The notes below the pieces were generated by a model. The model had not been told where the DNA came from, made no database searches, and saw only the letters and a program-made list of their open reading frames with translations. The translations under genes and the position numbers were made by a program. Of a DNA stretch of 64,000 bases, positions 25,344-33,638 are shown piece by piece. The DNA lies in the NCBI GenBank assembly GCA_964609695.1, contig CAZSSP010000006.1:1-64000 (forward strand). Direction: 5' to 3'. This DNA comes from JAGNHS01 sp964609695. Lineage in GTDB: Bacteria; Bdellovibrionota; UBA2428. Numbering within the stretch: the stretch's first letter is position 1; each line of letters begins with the position of its first letter.

Positions 25344-26406
25344 AAGCAAAGACGCCGCGGAGGGCGGCTTTGACTTTGAGAAGGATCCAGTTGGGGTGAA
25401 TGAGCGGCATTTTGTAAAAAGCTTCGCATTTTTTTTCGTCATCAAAATACAAAAGCATGCAACCACCGCCACCAGCACCACAGGCTTTTCGCGCAATGGC
25501 TCCGTAGCGTCGACCCGCTTCCCAGACTCTATCTAATTCAGGCGAGTTTACAGTGGGTCCAAGTTTCATTCGAGCGGCCCACTCTTCGTTGATGAGCTCT
25601 CCCATTCGAGCCAAGCTGCCCCCGGCTAATTCTTCAGACATTTGTCGAGAGGTTTTATGAATCGAGAGTAAGTGTTCTCTGCAAGAATGACTTGAATCGT
25701 GAAAATTTTGAAAAATTTTCCAATTATTAATTCCACTGTGATGAGGTTTACCAGTGTAAACCAGAGCAATTCGTTTGCTTAAAGCCACGGCGAGTTTATC
25801 GGGAAGTCTTAAAACTCTTTTTCCACGCACATCCATTTCGAAAATTAAAAGACCACCAAAAAGCGCAGGAACATAATCTTGTTCACCTGCGGGGTGTGCA
25901 ATTTCAATGGCCTCGAGATTTCTAATTTCTTCTTGAAGAGCCCAAGCATCACTTTGTCGCGATGGAGCTAATAAAAGTTTTTCAAGAGCCTTACTAAGAG
26001 CTACTCCGAGCACAGACGATCCGCCCAGTCCTGATCCTGGAGGCGTTTGGCTGGAGCACTCTACTTCCAGTTTTCCGTTTATGGGTTTTTCGAGTTTTTC
26101 ACTCACACAAAAGTGAGTCAGTCTGTTGAGCCAACGAGAAGGAATTTTTTGAGGGCTTTTGCTGAGCGTTTCACCAAGCTCTTCAATGGACTTAAAAGTA
26201 TGATCTGTTTTGACGTCATGACTTTTTATGGAAATTTCTAAGCCCTTTTTTTTGGAGGGCGTGAATTGAACGCGCGCAAGTGTTTGAATATCGATGGCCA
26301 TGTGAACCAAATGATGTCCACCTGTGTAAAGATAAAGTGGCCACAAATCTAATGTACCGCCTGCAAGGTCAACTCTACATGGAGCTCTTAAATCAACGCG
26401 TTTCAT
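25342..26406 (-). CDS. GHMP-family sugar/metabolite kinase
   Basis: A 354-residue protein with the three GHMP kinase motifs. They are an N-terminal substrate loop (LRAPCRVDLAGGTLDLWPL), the ATP-binding PPGSGLGGSS (residues 122-131) and the C-terminal KACGAGGGGCMLLYF. The AGGTLD start resembles heptose-7-phosphate kinase (HddA) and L-fucose kinase relatives more than mevalonate kinase. The substrate is therefore probably a sugar, but this is inference. The start overlaps the end of the membrane-protein gene by four bases (ATGA). The stop is followed at once by a palindromic repeat. Confidence 0.83.
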   Translation of the reverse strand: MKRVDLRAPCRVDLAGGTLDLWPLYLYTGGHHLVHMAIDIQTLARVQFTPSKKKGLEISIKSHDVKTDHTFKSIEELGETLSKSPQKIPSRWLNRLTHFCVSEKLEKPINGKLEVECSSQTPPGSGLGGSSVLGVALSKALEKLLLAPSRQSDAWALQEEIRNLEAIEIAHPAGEQDYVPALFGGLLIFEMDVRGKRVLRLPDKLAVALSKRIALVYTGKPHHSGINNWKIFQNFHDSSHSCREHLLSIHKTSRQMSEELAGGSLARMGELINEEWAARMKLGPTVNSPELDRVWEAGRRYGAIARKACGAGGGGCMLLYFDDEKKCEAFYKMPLIHPNWILLKVKAALRGVFA

Positions 26407-27263
26407 AGCAAATAATTCAGCGTAAGTTTTAGATAAATCGCCGAACCCTCCCCGACGATAATCATAACACAGAGGGCGTAGAGTATCCCGGTGGCCGATT
26501 GAGTGGCGCGAATTTCTACAGTGCGCTTTACCATATTGGCCAAAATTAGTGGTGCTAAGATTCCCCAGAGCACTCTCGTTAAAAGTATAATTAACCCAAA
26601 GCCACCCATTCCGAAGGCGAGATCTCCCTGAAGGCTAAAAATTCCATCAGACATATGCAAGGTTTCAAGATTTTGGATGTGGCTTAGATCGATTCCAAGA
26701 GGGCGTCCCAAGTCATCAATCGGAAGTGCGCTCACGTTGTATCCAATTTTAAAAAATAGTGTCCATAAGTTTTCGAGGGTTTTAAATAAAATAGAAAATT
26801 GCAAAATAGAGACCAGTCGCCGAAGCTCTCGAATGTTGAGGTTAGGCACATTCAAATACCAGTGGCCTAAAAATTGACCACTAAAGACTGAGCCAATTAG
26901 CAAAGCGCTGCTAACAAAATTAATAAGTTTTGCGATGTCGAAATTTAGAAATAACGGAATTGGAGAAATAAAGACTCCAATAAAGCCTATAATTCGACTC
27001 GTCCGACTGCGTCCGAAAGTATAAACGGCAAAAAAAACGACGAGAGCTAAGAGCATGATGAGAGGGTTTTTGAGAAGCTCCAAACTTTTATCGCCTTCAA
27101 GAGAAGCCCAACCAAGGGCAGCAGTTGCTATGGAGCATCCAATAGCAATATAGAGGGCGAGCTTTAAAAAACGCTCGCTGGTTTCGTTTCTCGATATAAA
27201 AAACAAGAGAATCAGCGAACCCCAAAGAAATCTAAGAAGTAATTCAAAACCCAATGCAGCCAT
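26403..27263 (-). CDS. Multi-pass membrane protein of unknown function
   Basis: A 286-residue, strongly hydrophobic protein with about eight predicted membrane helices and short polar loops. One loop contains FLGHWYLNVPNLNIRELRRL, with a His in a membrane-proximal position. I do not recognise a characterised family. It is translationally coupled to the GHMP kinase. The start is 38 bases from the divergent start of the Fe-S oxidoreductase gene, so promoters for one or both must overlap coding sequence. Confidence 0.7.
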   Translation of the reverse strand: MAALGFELLLRFLWGSLILLFFISRNETSERFLKLALYIAIGCSIATAALGWASLEGDKSLELLKNPLIMLLALVVFFAVYTFGRSRTSRIIGFIGVFISPIPLFLNFDIAKLINFVSSALLIGSVFSGQFLGHWYLNVPNLNIRELRRLVSILQFSILFKTLENLWTLFFKIGYNVSALPIDDLGRPLGIDLSHIQNLETLHMSDGIFSLQGDLAFGMGGFGLIILLTRVLWGILAPLILANMVKRTVEIRATQSATGILYALCVMIIVGEGSAIYLKLTLNYLL

Positions 27264-27301
27264 GATAGGCTATTTACATTAGGGAAAGGGATTTTGCCAT
27301 C

Positions 27302-29311
27302 ATGAGCTTAGTTTTTGATTTTCGATTCTTTTTCACCATCAGTTGTATTGTTATTTCAGGAGTTATTGCCGGGCGTGCTTTTTTGAGACTTGGCAAGCTT
27401 CTAATGCTGGCTAAAAAGGAAAATCTTTTTGATCGTTGGCCTGAGCGTCTAGCGATTTTTTGCAAAAACGTTTTAGCGCAGAAAAAACTATTCAAGGATT
27501 TTATTCCAGGCCTTCAACATGCCGTTATTTTTTGGGGTTTTATAATCATTACCGTTGGAACCACTGAACATATTATTGAGGGACTTTTTCATGGATTTAG
27601 TCTTTCTTTCTTGGGCCCAGTATATAGTTTTTTTGTTATAGCGCAGGACATTCTTCACCCTTTGGTGTTTTTAGCCGTTTGCTATGGGTTTTTTCGACGT
27701 TTAGTTCTTAAACCTAAAAGATTGGCTGCAGATCGTGGTCATCTTTTAGAAGCTCTCATGATTTTAAGTCTCACTGGGTTGTTGATGATTGCAAATATGA
27801 CAACCTTTGCGGCCTACGTAAAAGCGGGCTACGCCAATGCGCACGGTGAGTTGCGCCCCGTTTCTAATTATTTAGCAAATTTTTTAGCTTCTTGGGATCC
27901 CGAGTCGGCTATGACATTGGCGCATTTTGGTTGGGGGATTCATTTATTAACCGTTTTCTTTTTTGCTTGTTACATTCCCAATTCAAAACATTTGCATGTG
28001 ATTGCGGCAGGCCCCAATTTTCTTTTTGCAAGATTGGGTCACAAGGGAACTTTTGCTCCAATTAATTTTGAAGACGAAACGAATACTGCTTACGGGGTTT
28101 CAAAAATCACTGACTTCACTTGGAAAGATATTCTCGATGTTTATTCGTGCACATCGTGTGGACGATGTAATGAATTCTGCCCAACAGCAACAACTAGTAA
28201 ACCTTTGCGTCCCATGAAACTTATTGAAGATATTAAACATCATTTGTTTCATGTGGGAGATGCTTTGATTGCAAATCCTGCTTCGGAACCTAGTCAGGCT
28301 TTAATTTCTGAGGAATCGGGAATTACGCATGATACAGTTTGGGCGTGCACAAGTTGCAGAGCCTGTGTTGAGGCTTGTCCTGTGGGCATAGAGCATGTCG
28401 ATAAAATTGTAGACATGAGAAGACATCTTGTAATGATGGAAGGCAATATGCCTACAGAACTTCAAAACACTTTGAAGAACTACGAAACTCAATCCAATCC
28501 TTGGGGAATTTCTCCAGATGCTCGTGATGAGTGGTGTAAAGATCTCAACATTTCAAGAATGGCCGACAAACCTAACGCTGAGTATTTGTTCTATGTGGGT
28601 TGTGCCGGAAGTTTTAACGATCGTAACAAAAAAATCTCAACAGCCACTGTAAAAATACTACAAAAGGCGGGAATAGATTTTGCGATTTTAGGAAAAGAAG
28701 AGCTTTGTAATGGTGAAACGGCTCGACGTGCTGGGAATGAATATTTGGCCAAAGCTATGGTTGATGCCAATATCGAAGTCTTAAAACGATATAATGTGAA
28801 AAAAATTATCACCACATGCCCTCATTGTTTTAATACTTTAAAAAATGAATATCCTGATTTTGGTTTTACAGCTTCAGAAGTTCTTCACCATACGGACTTT
28901 ATTCAAAGATTAATTTCTGAAGGAAAAATCACTCCTCAAGGAAAAGATAATGAGCACGTAAAAATTGCCTTTCATGACTCGTGCTATTTGGGCCGATACA
29001 ACGAAGTTTATGAGGCTCCTCGACAAGCTCTAAAAGCTGTTCCGGGTGTTGAGCTTGTTGAAATGCCGCGCAACAAAAGCCAAGGGCTATGTTGTGGGGC
29101 TGGTGGTGCTCGTATGTGGATGGAAGAAAATATTGGAAAGAGAATCAACGTTGAGCGAGTGGAAGAGGCTCTTGATCAAAAACCAGATGTGATTGCGGCG
29201 GGATGTCCTTTTTGTCAGGTGATGATTAGTGACGGTGTTACTGAAAAAGGCCAGCAAGAAAAAGTTCAAGTAAAAGACTTGGCAGAGATTATTGCAGACA
29301 CTCTATCGTAA
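27302..29311 (+). CDS. EtfD/FadF-like membrane Fe-S oxidoreductase
   Basis: A 669-residue protein. The N-terminal membrane domain (about residues 1-240, five or six helices) resembles a NarI-type cytochrome b subunit. Two 4Fe-4S motifs follow (CTSCGRCNEFCP near 282 and CTSCRACVEACP near 349). Two cysteine-rich CCG domains complete it (YVGCAGSFNDRN with TTCPHCFNTL, and HDSCYLGRYNE with LCCGAGGARMW). This architecture matches proteins that accept electrons from electron-transfer flavoprotein and pass them to quinone during fatty acid beta-oxidation. The ETF partner is not encoded in this window. AGGGAAAGGG before the ATG is a plausible ribosome-binding site. It converges on the HEAT-repeat gene, overlapping by 9 bases. 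Confidence 0.85.
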   Translation: MSLVFDFRFFFTISCIVISGVIAGRAFLRLGKLLMLAKKENLFDRWPERLAIFCKNVLAQKKLFKDFIPGLQHAVIFWGFIIITVGTTEHIIEGLFHGFSLSFLGPVYSFFVIAQDILHPLVFLAVCYGFFRRLVLKPKRLAADRGHLLEALMILSLTGLLMIANMTTFAAYVKAGYANAHGELRPVSNYLANFLASWDPESAMTLAHFGWGIHLLTVFFFACYIPNSKHLHVIAAGPNFLFARLGHKGTFAPINFEDETNTAYGVSKITDFTWKDILDVYSCTSCGRCNEFCPTATTSKPLRPMKLIEDIKHHLFHVGDALIANPASEPSQALISEESGITHDTVWACTSCRACVEACPVGIEHVDKIVDMRRHLVMMEGNMPTELQNTLKNYETQSNPWGISPDARDEWCKDLNISRMADKPNAEYLFYVGCAGSFNDRNKKISTATVKILQKAGIDFAILGKEELCNGETARRAGNEYLAKAMVDANIEVLKRYNVKKIITTCPHCFNTLKNEYPDFGFTASEVLHHTDFIQRLISEGKITPQGKDNEHVKIAFHDSCYLGRYNEVYEAPRQALKAVPGVELVEMPRNKSQGLCCGAGGARMWMEENIGKRINVERVEEALDQKPDVIAAGCPFCQVMISDGVTEKGQQEKVQVKDLAEIIADTLS

Positions 29312-30256
29312 GCCAGCCAGTATGGCGCGATTTTCTGGAGTTGTTGGTTTCAGCGAGTTTTTTAAAGACTCAGCTTGAGTAAGTATTTCTGGGTCGCCCA
29401 GTTTTCTTGCGGCATTAATAGCTGAAGCCACAATTTGTTCAAGATCTTTAGCACTTCGATATTTGATGGTGTGAAGATTGCTGATTTCGAAAAGACTTTT
29501 AAGAATATTTTTTCCGCTGTTATCTCCAACTGAAGCTAAAACAACGGCACTGTTCCATTGAACTTCGGGATCTTGATCTTTGAGCAGAGCTTTTACTGCG
29601 TTTGTGTAAGTGGTGTTTTTCTGTTGAACCAAGTAAGCACTTGCGATTTTTTTCATTGAAGGATCTTTATCTTTTAATAGAGCCAATATTTTTTCATTAT
29701 AAAGATCAGCTTTTAGATTTTTGTTTTTTACTAAAGTTTCAATCATTCCCCAGGCGCCATAAAAGCGAAGTTCAGTATCAGAACTTTCTAGAAACTTTAA
29801 AAATAGAGGAAGACTATCAGGGTGGCTCAATTGTCCTAAAGTTAAAAGTAAATAACGTTGCAAACGAATGTCTTCAGGAAATTTTTTTAAAAGTAGGTTC
29901 ATTTTTTCAAAAAGAGCTGTTCTTTCTTCTTGAGCCAATCTGTCAAATTCACCTGATAGTTGTTGTCTTTGTAGAGCGTGAGCAAAATTGTAAGCCGCAT
30001 GCCAACGATCTCCGCTGGATCTTGCTTTTTCAACTTTAGAAAGTGAAGTGATTAAATGAGCTTCTTGGGTTTCGGGTCCTTTTTTAAGTCCGCCAACAAG
30101 CTTCCACCCGGCCCAAATCATAAAGGCTAAAGAAGGAACAAGAAAAAACCAGAGCATGTGAGAAGAGGCTTGTGAGCCGGAATTCTTTTGCATTTTTGAG
30201 AAAGCGTCCATTTCTTTGGGTTTTGAAATAACCCAATTATTCTTACGGCTTAGCAA
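29303..30256 (-). CDS. Membrane-anchored HEAT-repeat protein
   Basis: About 317 residues from a TTG at 30256, with GAGG at reasonable spacing, or 302 from the ATG at 30211. A single membrane helix (LWFFLVPSLAFMIWAGWKLV) near the N-terminus is followed by a helical domain with at least four HEAT-like units. Examples are HPDSLPLFLKFLESSDTELR, EKILALLKDKDPSMKKIAS and AVKALLKDQDPEVQWNSA. Such repeats make protein-protein scaffolds. The partner is unknown. Confidence 0.75.
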   Translation of the reverse strand: MLSRKNNWVISKPKEMDAFSKMQKNSGSQASSHMLWFFLVPSLAFMIWAGWKLVGGLKKGPETQEAHLITSLSKVEKARSSGDRWHAAYNFAHALQRQQLSGEFDRLAQEERTALFEKMNLLLKKFPEDIRLQRYLLLTLGQLSHPDSLPLFLKFLESSDTELRFYGAWGMIETLVKNKNLKADLYNEKILALLKDKDPSMKKIASAYLVQQKNTTYTNAVKALLKDQDPEVQWNSAVVLASVGDNSGKNILKSLFEISNLHTIKYRSAKDLEQIVASAINAARKLGDPEILTQAESLKNSLKPTTPENRAILAGLR

Positions 30257-30359
30257 AGGAGCCTCGAATTTCCTAGATAAATTTAAGGCAAAGCTTAGGG
30301 TTTAACTCAATATTAAAATACAAAAACCAAATAATATCGATAATTTATATAATAACGCG

Positions 30360-30375
30360 TGGCACCAAAATTGCT
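30360..30375 (+). promoter_or_regulatory. Sigma-54 promoter of the subtilase gene
   Basis: TGGCAC (30360-30365), a 5-base spacer and TTGCT (30371-30375) match the RpoN consensus exactly, with ten bases between GG and GC. The expected start is near 30386, one base before the ATG at 30387. Confidence 0.8.
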
Positions 30376-30386
30376 CCCAATAGAGT

Positions 30387-32018
30387 ATGAATTTGGGACG
30401 TATATTAACGATATTTTTACAATTGTTAGTGTTTTTAGTTCCTTTGTCATTTGCCGAAGATTTCGAAGAAGGAACTCGTTACATCGTAAAATTAAAAGAT
30501 GGCGAATCTACAAACCCATTTTCCAGAAAAATTGTTCGAAATGCCAACGTAAGTTATCTGGCTGAAGAATTGTCGGATGCCGATTTAGAAACCCGTAAAC
30601 TTAAAAATTTAGGATTAGTTGTTGTTGCTGGTGATGAATATGAAATTGAGATGCGATTAAAAAATCACCCTTTAGTGTCTTATTCCGAGATTGAAAAAAA
30701 ATGGGATTTTGCCGGTGCTTTAGATGGAGTCGATTTACCATCCGATCCTAATATTGCTCCTTGGTTGCCGCTCATTGGTTTAAATAATGCAAGACCAAAT
30801 CCTGATGTATACAATTCATATGGCGATTCAGTACTTGTGGCCGTTATTGATACGGGCCTCAATATTAACAATCCCTATATTACTTCTGCTTTATCTATAA
30901 ATTCTTTAGAATATGGAACTGGCAGTGGAGATAGTGACGGAAATCAATATGTCGATGACGTTTATGGTGCCAACGTATTTGATAGAAGTGGAAATATTAC
31001 AGAAACTGGAACTGAGCACGGATCGCATGTTGCAGGTATTATTAAAAGCATTCGAGATCAGGCTATACCTGATTATCCTGAGGCTCAAAAAGTTCAAATA
31101 CTACCTATTCGTTTCATAGATGGTTCTGGAACAGGAACTACTACTGGTGCTGTTATGGCAATGGAATATGCCATGTTGAGAGGGGCACGTGTGGTTAATG
31201 CGAGCTGGGGTTCCCTGGGTGAAGAGGGATTTTCTCAAGCTCTCTATGACTCTATGAAGGAATTATATAACAGAGATGTTGTTATGTTTGCTGCTGCAGG
31301 TAATGCATTAAATTCTAGTACTCCTGCAAATAATAATGATGTGATTCCATATTTCCCAGCACTTTTTAATCTTCCAGGATTAATGGCCGTTGGTTCCATC
31401 ACGCCTAATTATAATAACAGCAACACATTGCTTGGAATTGAATATTCTAGTTTTTCAAATTACGGACCTGCCTCAGTTCAGATTGCTGCGCCTGGAAGCT
31501 ATAAAACTATGGGCTCATTTGATTTCGGAATTTTGAGTATGAACGCGCATTTTACTAATAACTTTAACGTGTTTAAAAAAATGAGAGGAACATCTATGGC
31601 CACTCCTGTTGTTGCAGGAATCGCTGCTGTCGTGAGGGCTATTAATCCTGGCATGTCGAACTATGAAGTTAAAAATCTTATTCTAAGAAATACAGTGGCT
31701 CACTCAGCTTTGAGTGTAGTTTCAAGTCGAGGATACGCCCATGCTGGAAATTCATTTTTAGACGCATCAACTTACCATGCCACTGGAGCGAGACCTCCAG
31801 TATCTTATCCAATGTATTATGGAGCTTCTTCAAATGGTCGTTCTATGGCCTCTGATGGTGCTAGTGGCGGCAAAGCTGCGGGCTGCGGAATGATTGTAGA
31901 TATTTCTCAAAATCATGAGGGGCCAGGTGGTGGTAACTCAATTCTATTAGTTACAGGCCTGTATTTTATAGCTCAATTTATTAGAAGATTGAGACGAATT
32001 CGGATGCTTTCGTTTTAA
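30387..32018 (+). CDS. Secreted subtilisin-like serine protease with C-terminal membrane/sorting tail
   Basis: A 543-residue protein with a signal peptide (about residues 1-23, ending LSFA), an I9-like propeptide (about 28-105) and a peptidase S8 domain. The catalytic triad is Asp155 (VAVIDTGLN), His211 (EHGSHVAGI) and Ser403 (GTSMATPVVAG), with oxyanion Asn306 (AAAGN). The C-terminus carries a Gly/Ser-rich linker with AAGCGMI, a hydrophobic helix (SILLVTGLYFIAQF) and an Arg cluster (IRRLRRIR). This layout resembles bacterial C-terminal sorting signals. The protease is expected on the cell surface or released. A consensus sigma-54 promoter lies immediately upstream and no Shine-Dalgarno sequence is seen. 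Confidence 0.92.
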   Translation: MNLGRILTIFLQLLVFLVPLSFAEDFEEGTRYIVKLKDGESTNPFSRKIVRNANVSYLAEELSDADLETRKLKNLGLVVVAGDEYEIEMRLKNHPLVSYSEIEKKWDFAGALDGVDLPSDPNIAPWLPLIGLNNARPNPDVYNSYGDSVLVAVIDTGLNINNPYITSALSINSLEYGTGSGDSDGNQYVDDVYGANVFDRSGNITETGTEHGSHVAGIIKSIRDQAIPDYPEAQKVQILPIRFIDGSGTGTTTGAVMAMEYAMLRGARVVNASWGSLGEEGFSQALYDSMKELYNRDVVMFAAAGNALNSSTPANNNDVIPYFPALFNLPGLMAVGSITPNYNNSNTLLGIEYSSFSNYGPASVQIAAPGSYKTMGSFDFGILSMNAHFTNNFNVFKKMRGTSMATPVVAGIAAVVRAINPGMSNYEVKNLILRNTVAHSALSVVSSRGYAHAGNSFLDASTYHATGARPPVSYPMYYGASSNGRSMASDGASGGKAAGCGMIVDISQNHEGPGGGNSILLVTGLYFIAQFIRRLRRIRMLSF

Positions 32019-32065
32019 TTTTATTCACTTTTGCTTATAGCTCTATAGTTGTATAAACAGAAGCA

Positions 32066-32692
32066 GTGTTAGTAGAACTCATCGAAAAATTAGATGGAAG
32101 TGTTTTGGCTCTTTGGGGCCCGTTTTTTTTGTTGTTGATCTGTGCCTTTGGTTTTCCGATGCCCGAAGACATTATTCTAGTCGCGGCTGGTTTTTTAGCG
32201 GCTCAATATTCTTATCCAGTTATTTTAGTTATCTGCATAACTTACGCAGGGATTATGATTGGCGATAGCTGTATTTATTATATGGGCACTCATTTTGGGC
32301 GACGCTTTTTAAAAACCAAAATGGGTAAATTTATATTGAAAGAAAACACTATTACAAAGGTTGAAGGACTTTTTAAAAAGCACGGAATGTGGGTTATCTT
32401 TGGCGCGAGATTTTTACCAGGATTAAGAACGGCCGTTTTTTTTACTTCCGGCACGCTCCATTTTTCATTTTTTAAATTTTTTTTAATGGATGGCTTAGCG
32501 GCCTTAATATCAGCCCCCTTATTTGTTTTTTTAGGTGAATTTGCATGGAAATATTTTGAAGATGATTTTTCACGATTGGAAAAAGTCGTTGGTACGACCA
32601 AGCTTTATTTTACTGTTGGCATCGTTGGGGTATTTCTAATTGGGTTTGCTGGATATTTTATTAAAAGATATTTTCGAAAACGCGGAGTTTAG
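32066..32692 (+). CDS. DedA-family membrane protein
   Basis: A 208-residue protein with the VTT/DedA domain: CAFGFPMPEDIILVAAGFLA, a G.....YY.G...G segment and FGARFLPGLRTAVFFTSG. The Glu in PMPEDI and the Arg in RFLPGLR are the membrane-embedded charged residues of the family. DedA proteins are inner-membrane transporters, several of which recycle undecaprenyl phosphate or phospholipids. The start is a GTG with only a weak AGAAG upstream. It lies 10 bases before the binding-protein gene and may be cotranscribed with it. Confidence 0.88.
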   Translation: MLVELIEKLDGSVLALWGPFFLLLICAFGFPMPEDIILVAAGFLAAQYSYPVILVICITYAGIMIGDSCIYYMGTHFGRRFLKTKMGKFILKENTITKVEGLFKKHGMWVIFGARFLPGLRTAVFFTSGTLHFSFFKFFLMDGLAALISAPLFVFLGEFAWKYFEDDFSRLEKVVGTTKLYFTVGIVGVFLIGFAGYFIKRYFRKRGV

Positions 32693-32702
32693 AAAAAAGC
32701 GC

Positions 32703-33638
32703 ATGATTCGTTATTTAGGAATTATATTTGTACTGACATTATCGATTAAAGCACATCCTGAAGACTGTAGAATTAAGGTGCTGAGCTATTCCTCGTTGCT
32801 AGGAAAGGGTTCTCTTGGGGAATGGGTTCAGACGGAGTGGAATAAAAGACCCAATGAGTGCTCTGTTGAGTTTATAAGTGCAAAAGAATTTTCTGGAATT
32901 TGGGGCACTTTAAAAAAATCTATTCAAAAAAAAGACAAGAACAGCATAGATGTTGTTTGGGGAATTTCGGATCTTCAATATCAAGAAGCGCAAAAGTTGG
33001 GCTGGTTAAAAGACGGGCAATTGTTTGATTTTAGTCCGTTTTCCATTGTTGTAGATAAAAACAAGTTTAAAGACGCTGATAAAAGTATTTCATGGAATGA
33101 TTTAGCAAAAGTTTTTAAAAAAGAACTTATTATTCAAGATCCCAGAATGAGCAATACGGGGCTGGGTTGGTTGAGGGCTATTTACGATTTGAATCTTTTA
33201 AAACCTGAGCTCAACACTCAGATAGTAAAAAAGGTTTTTCCCTCTTGGTCATCATCTTACGAGGCCTTTTTATCTGGATTGGGTACAGGGGTTTGGACTT
33301 ATTTGAGTAGTGTGGCCTATCATCGCTGCGAAGAAAAAAAAGAAAATTACGTCGCCCTAAATTTAATTGAAGGATATCCCGTTCAAAGAGAGTTTGTAGC
33401 CTTGTCTAATAACACTTTACTTGAGCGCAATGCTAAAAATTTCATGAATTTTTTGTTGTCTGCTCAAGTACAAGAAAAAATTCCTACTTTGAACTGGATG
33501 TTTCCTGGAAGTCAATCAGCTCGAGTTAAAATGCCTCAATGCTTTGTCGATTCCTCGAATTATAAAACAATTGAATCAAAAACTTTTCCAAATATGAAAT
33601 TGCTTGAAGAATGGGCGGAACGATGGAGCCTTCTTTAA
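32703..33638 (+). CDS. Thiamine-type ABC transporter substrate-binding protein
   Basis: About 311 residues from the ATG at 32703, which places a signal peptide (MIRYLGIIFVLTLSIKA) at the start. The open frame extends upstream into the DedA gene and is not used. The body matches ThiB/TbpA-like proteins: IKVLSYSSL at the mature N-terminus, IDVVWGISD, FDFSPFSIVVDKNK and especially IIQDPRMSNTGLGWL, the counterpart of the QDPRTSTPGLG block of ThiB. It would capture thiamine or a related compound in the periplasm. No TPP riboswitch is visible upstream, so the ligand is uncertain. Confidence 0.78.
   Translation: MIRYLGIIFVLTLSIKAHPEDCRIKVLSYSSLLGKGSLGEWVQTEWNKRPNECSVEFISAKEFSGIWGTLKKSIQKKDKNSIDVVWGISDLQYQEAQKLGWLKDGQLFDFSPFSIVVDKNKFKDADKSISWNDLAKVFKKELIIQDPRMSNTGLGWLRAIYDLNLLKPELNTQIVKKVFPSWSSSYEAFLSGLGTGVWTYLSSVAYHRCEEKKENYVALNLIEGYPVQREFVALSNNTLLERNAKNFMNFLLSAQVQEKIPTLNWMFPGSQSARVKMPQCFVDSSNYKTIESKTFPNMKLLEEWAERWSLL

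Noticed and set aside
29602..30039. 145-residue plus-strand frame antisense to the HEAT-repeat gene
   Set aside because: Shadow of a convincing gene; no start signal and an aromatic-rich, non-native composition.
32640..32702. Upstream extension of the thiamine-type binding protein
   Set aside because: The ATG at 32703 gives a clean signal peptide; the extension overlaps the DedA gene and would bury it.
32640..32720. TPP riboswitch before the thiamine-type importer
   Set aside because: No thi-box motif is visible, and the region is the DedA coding end.
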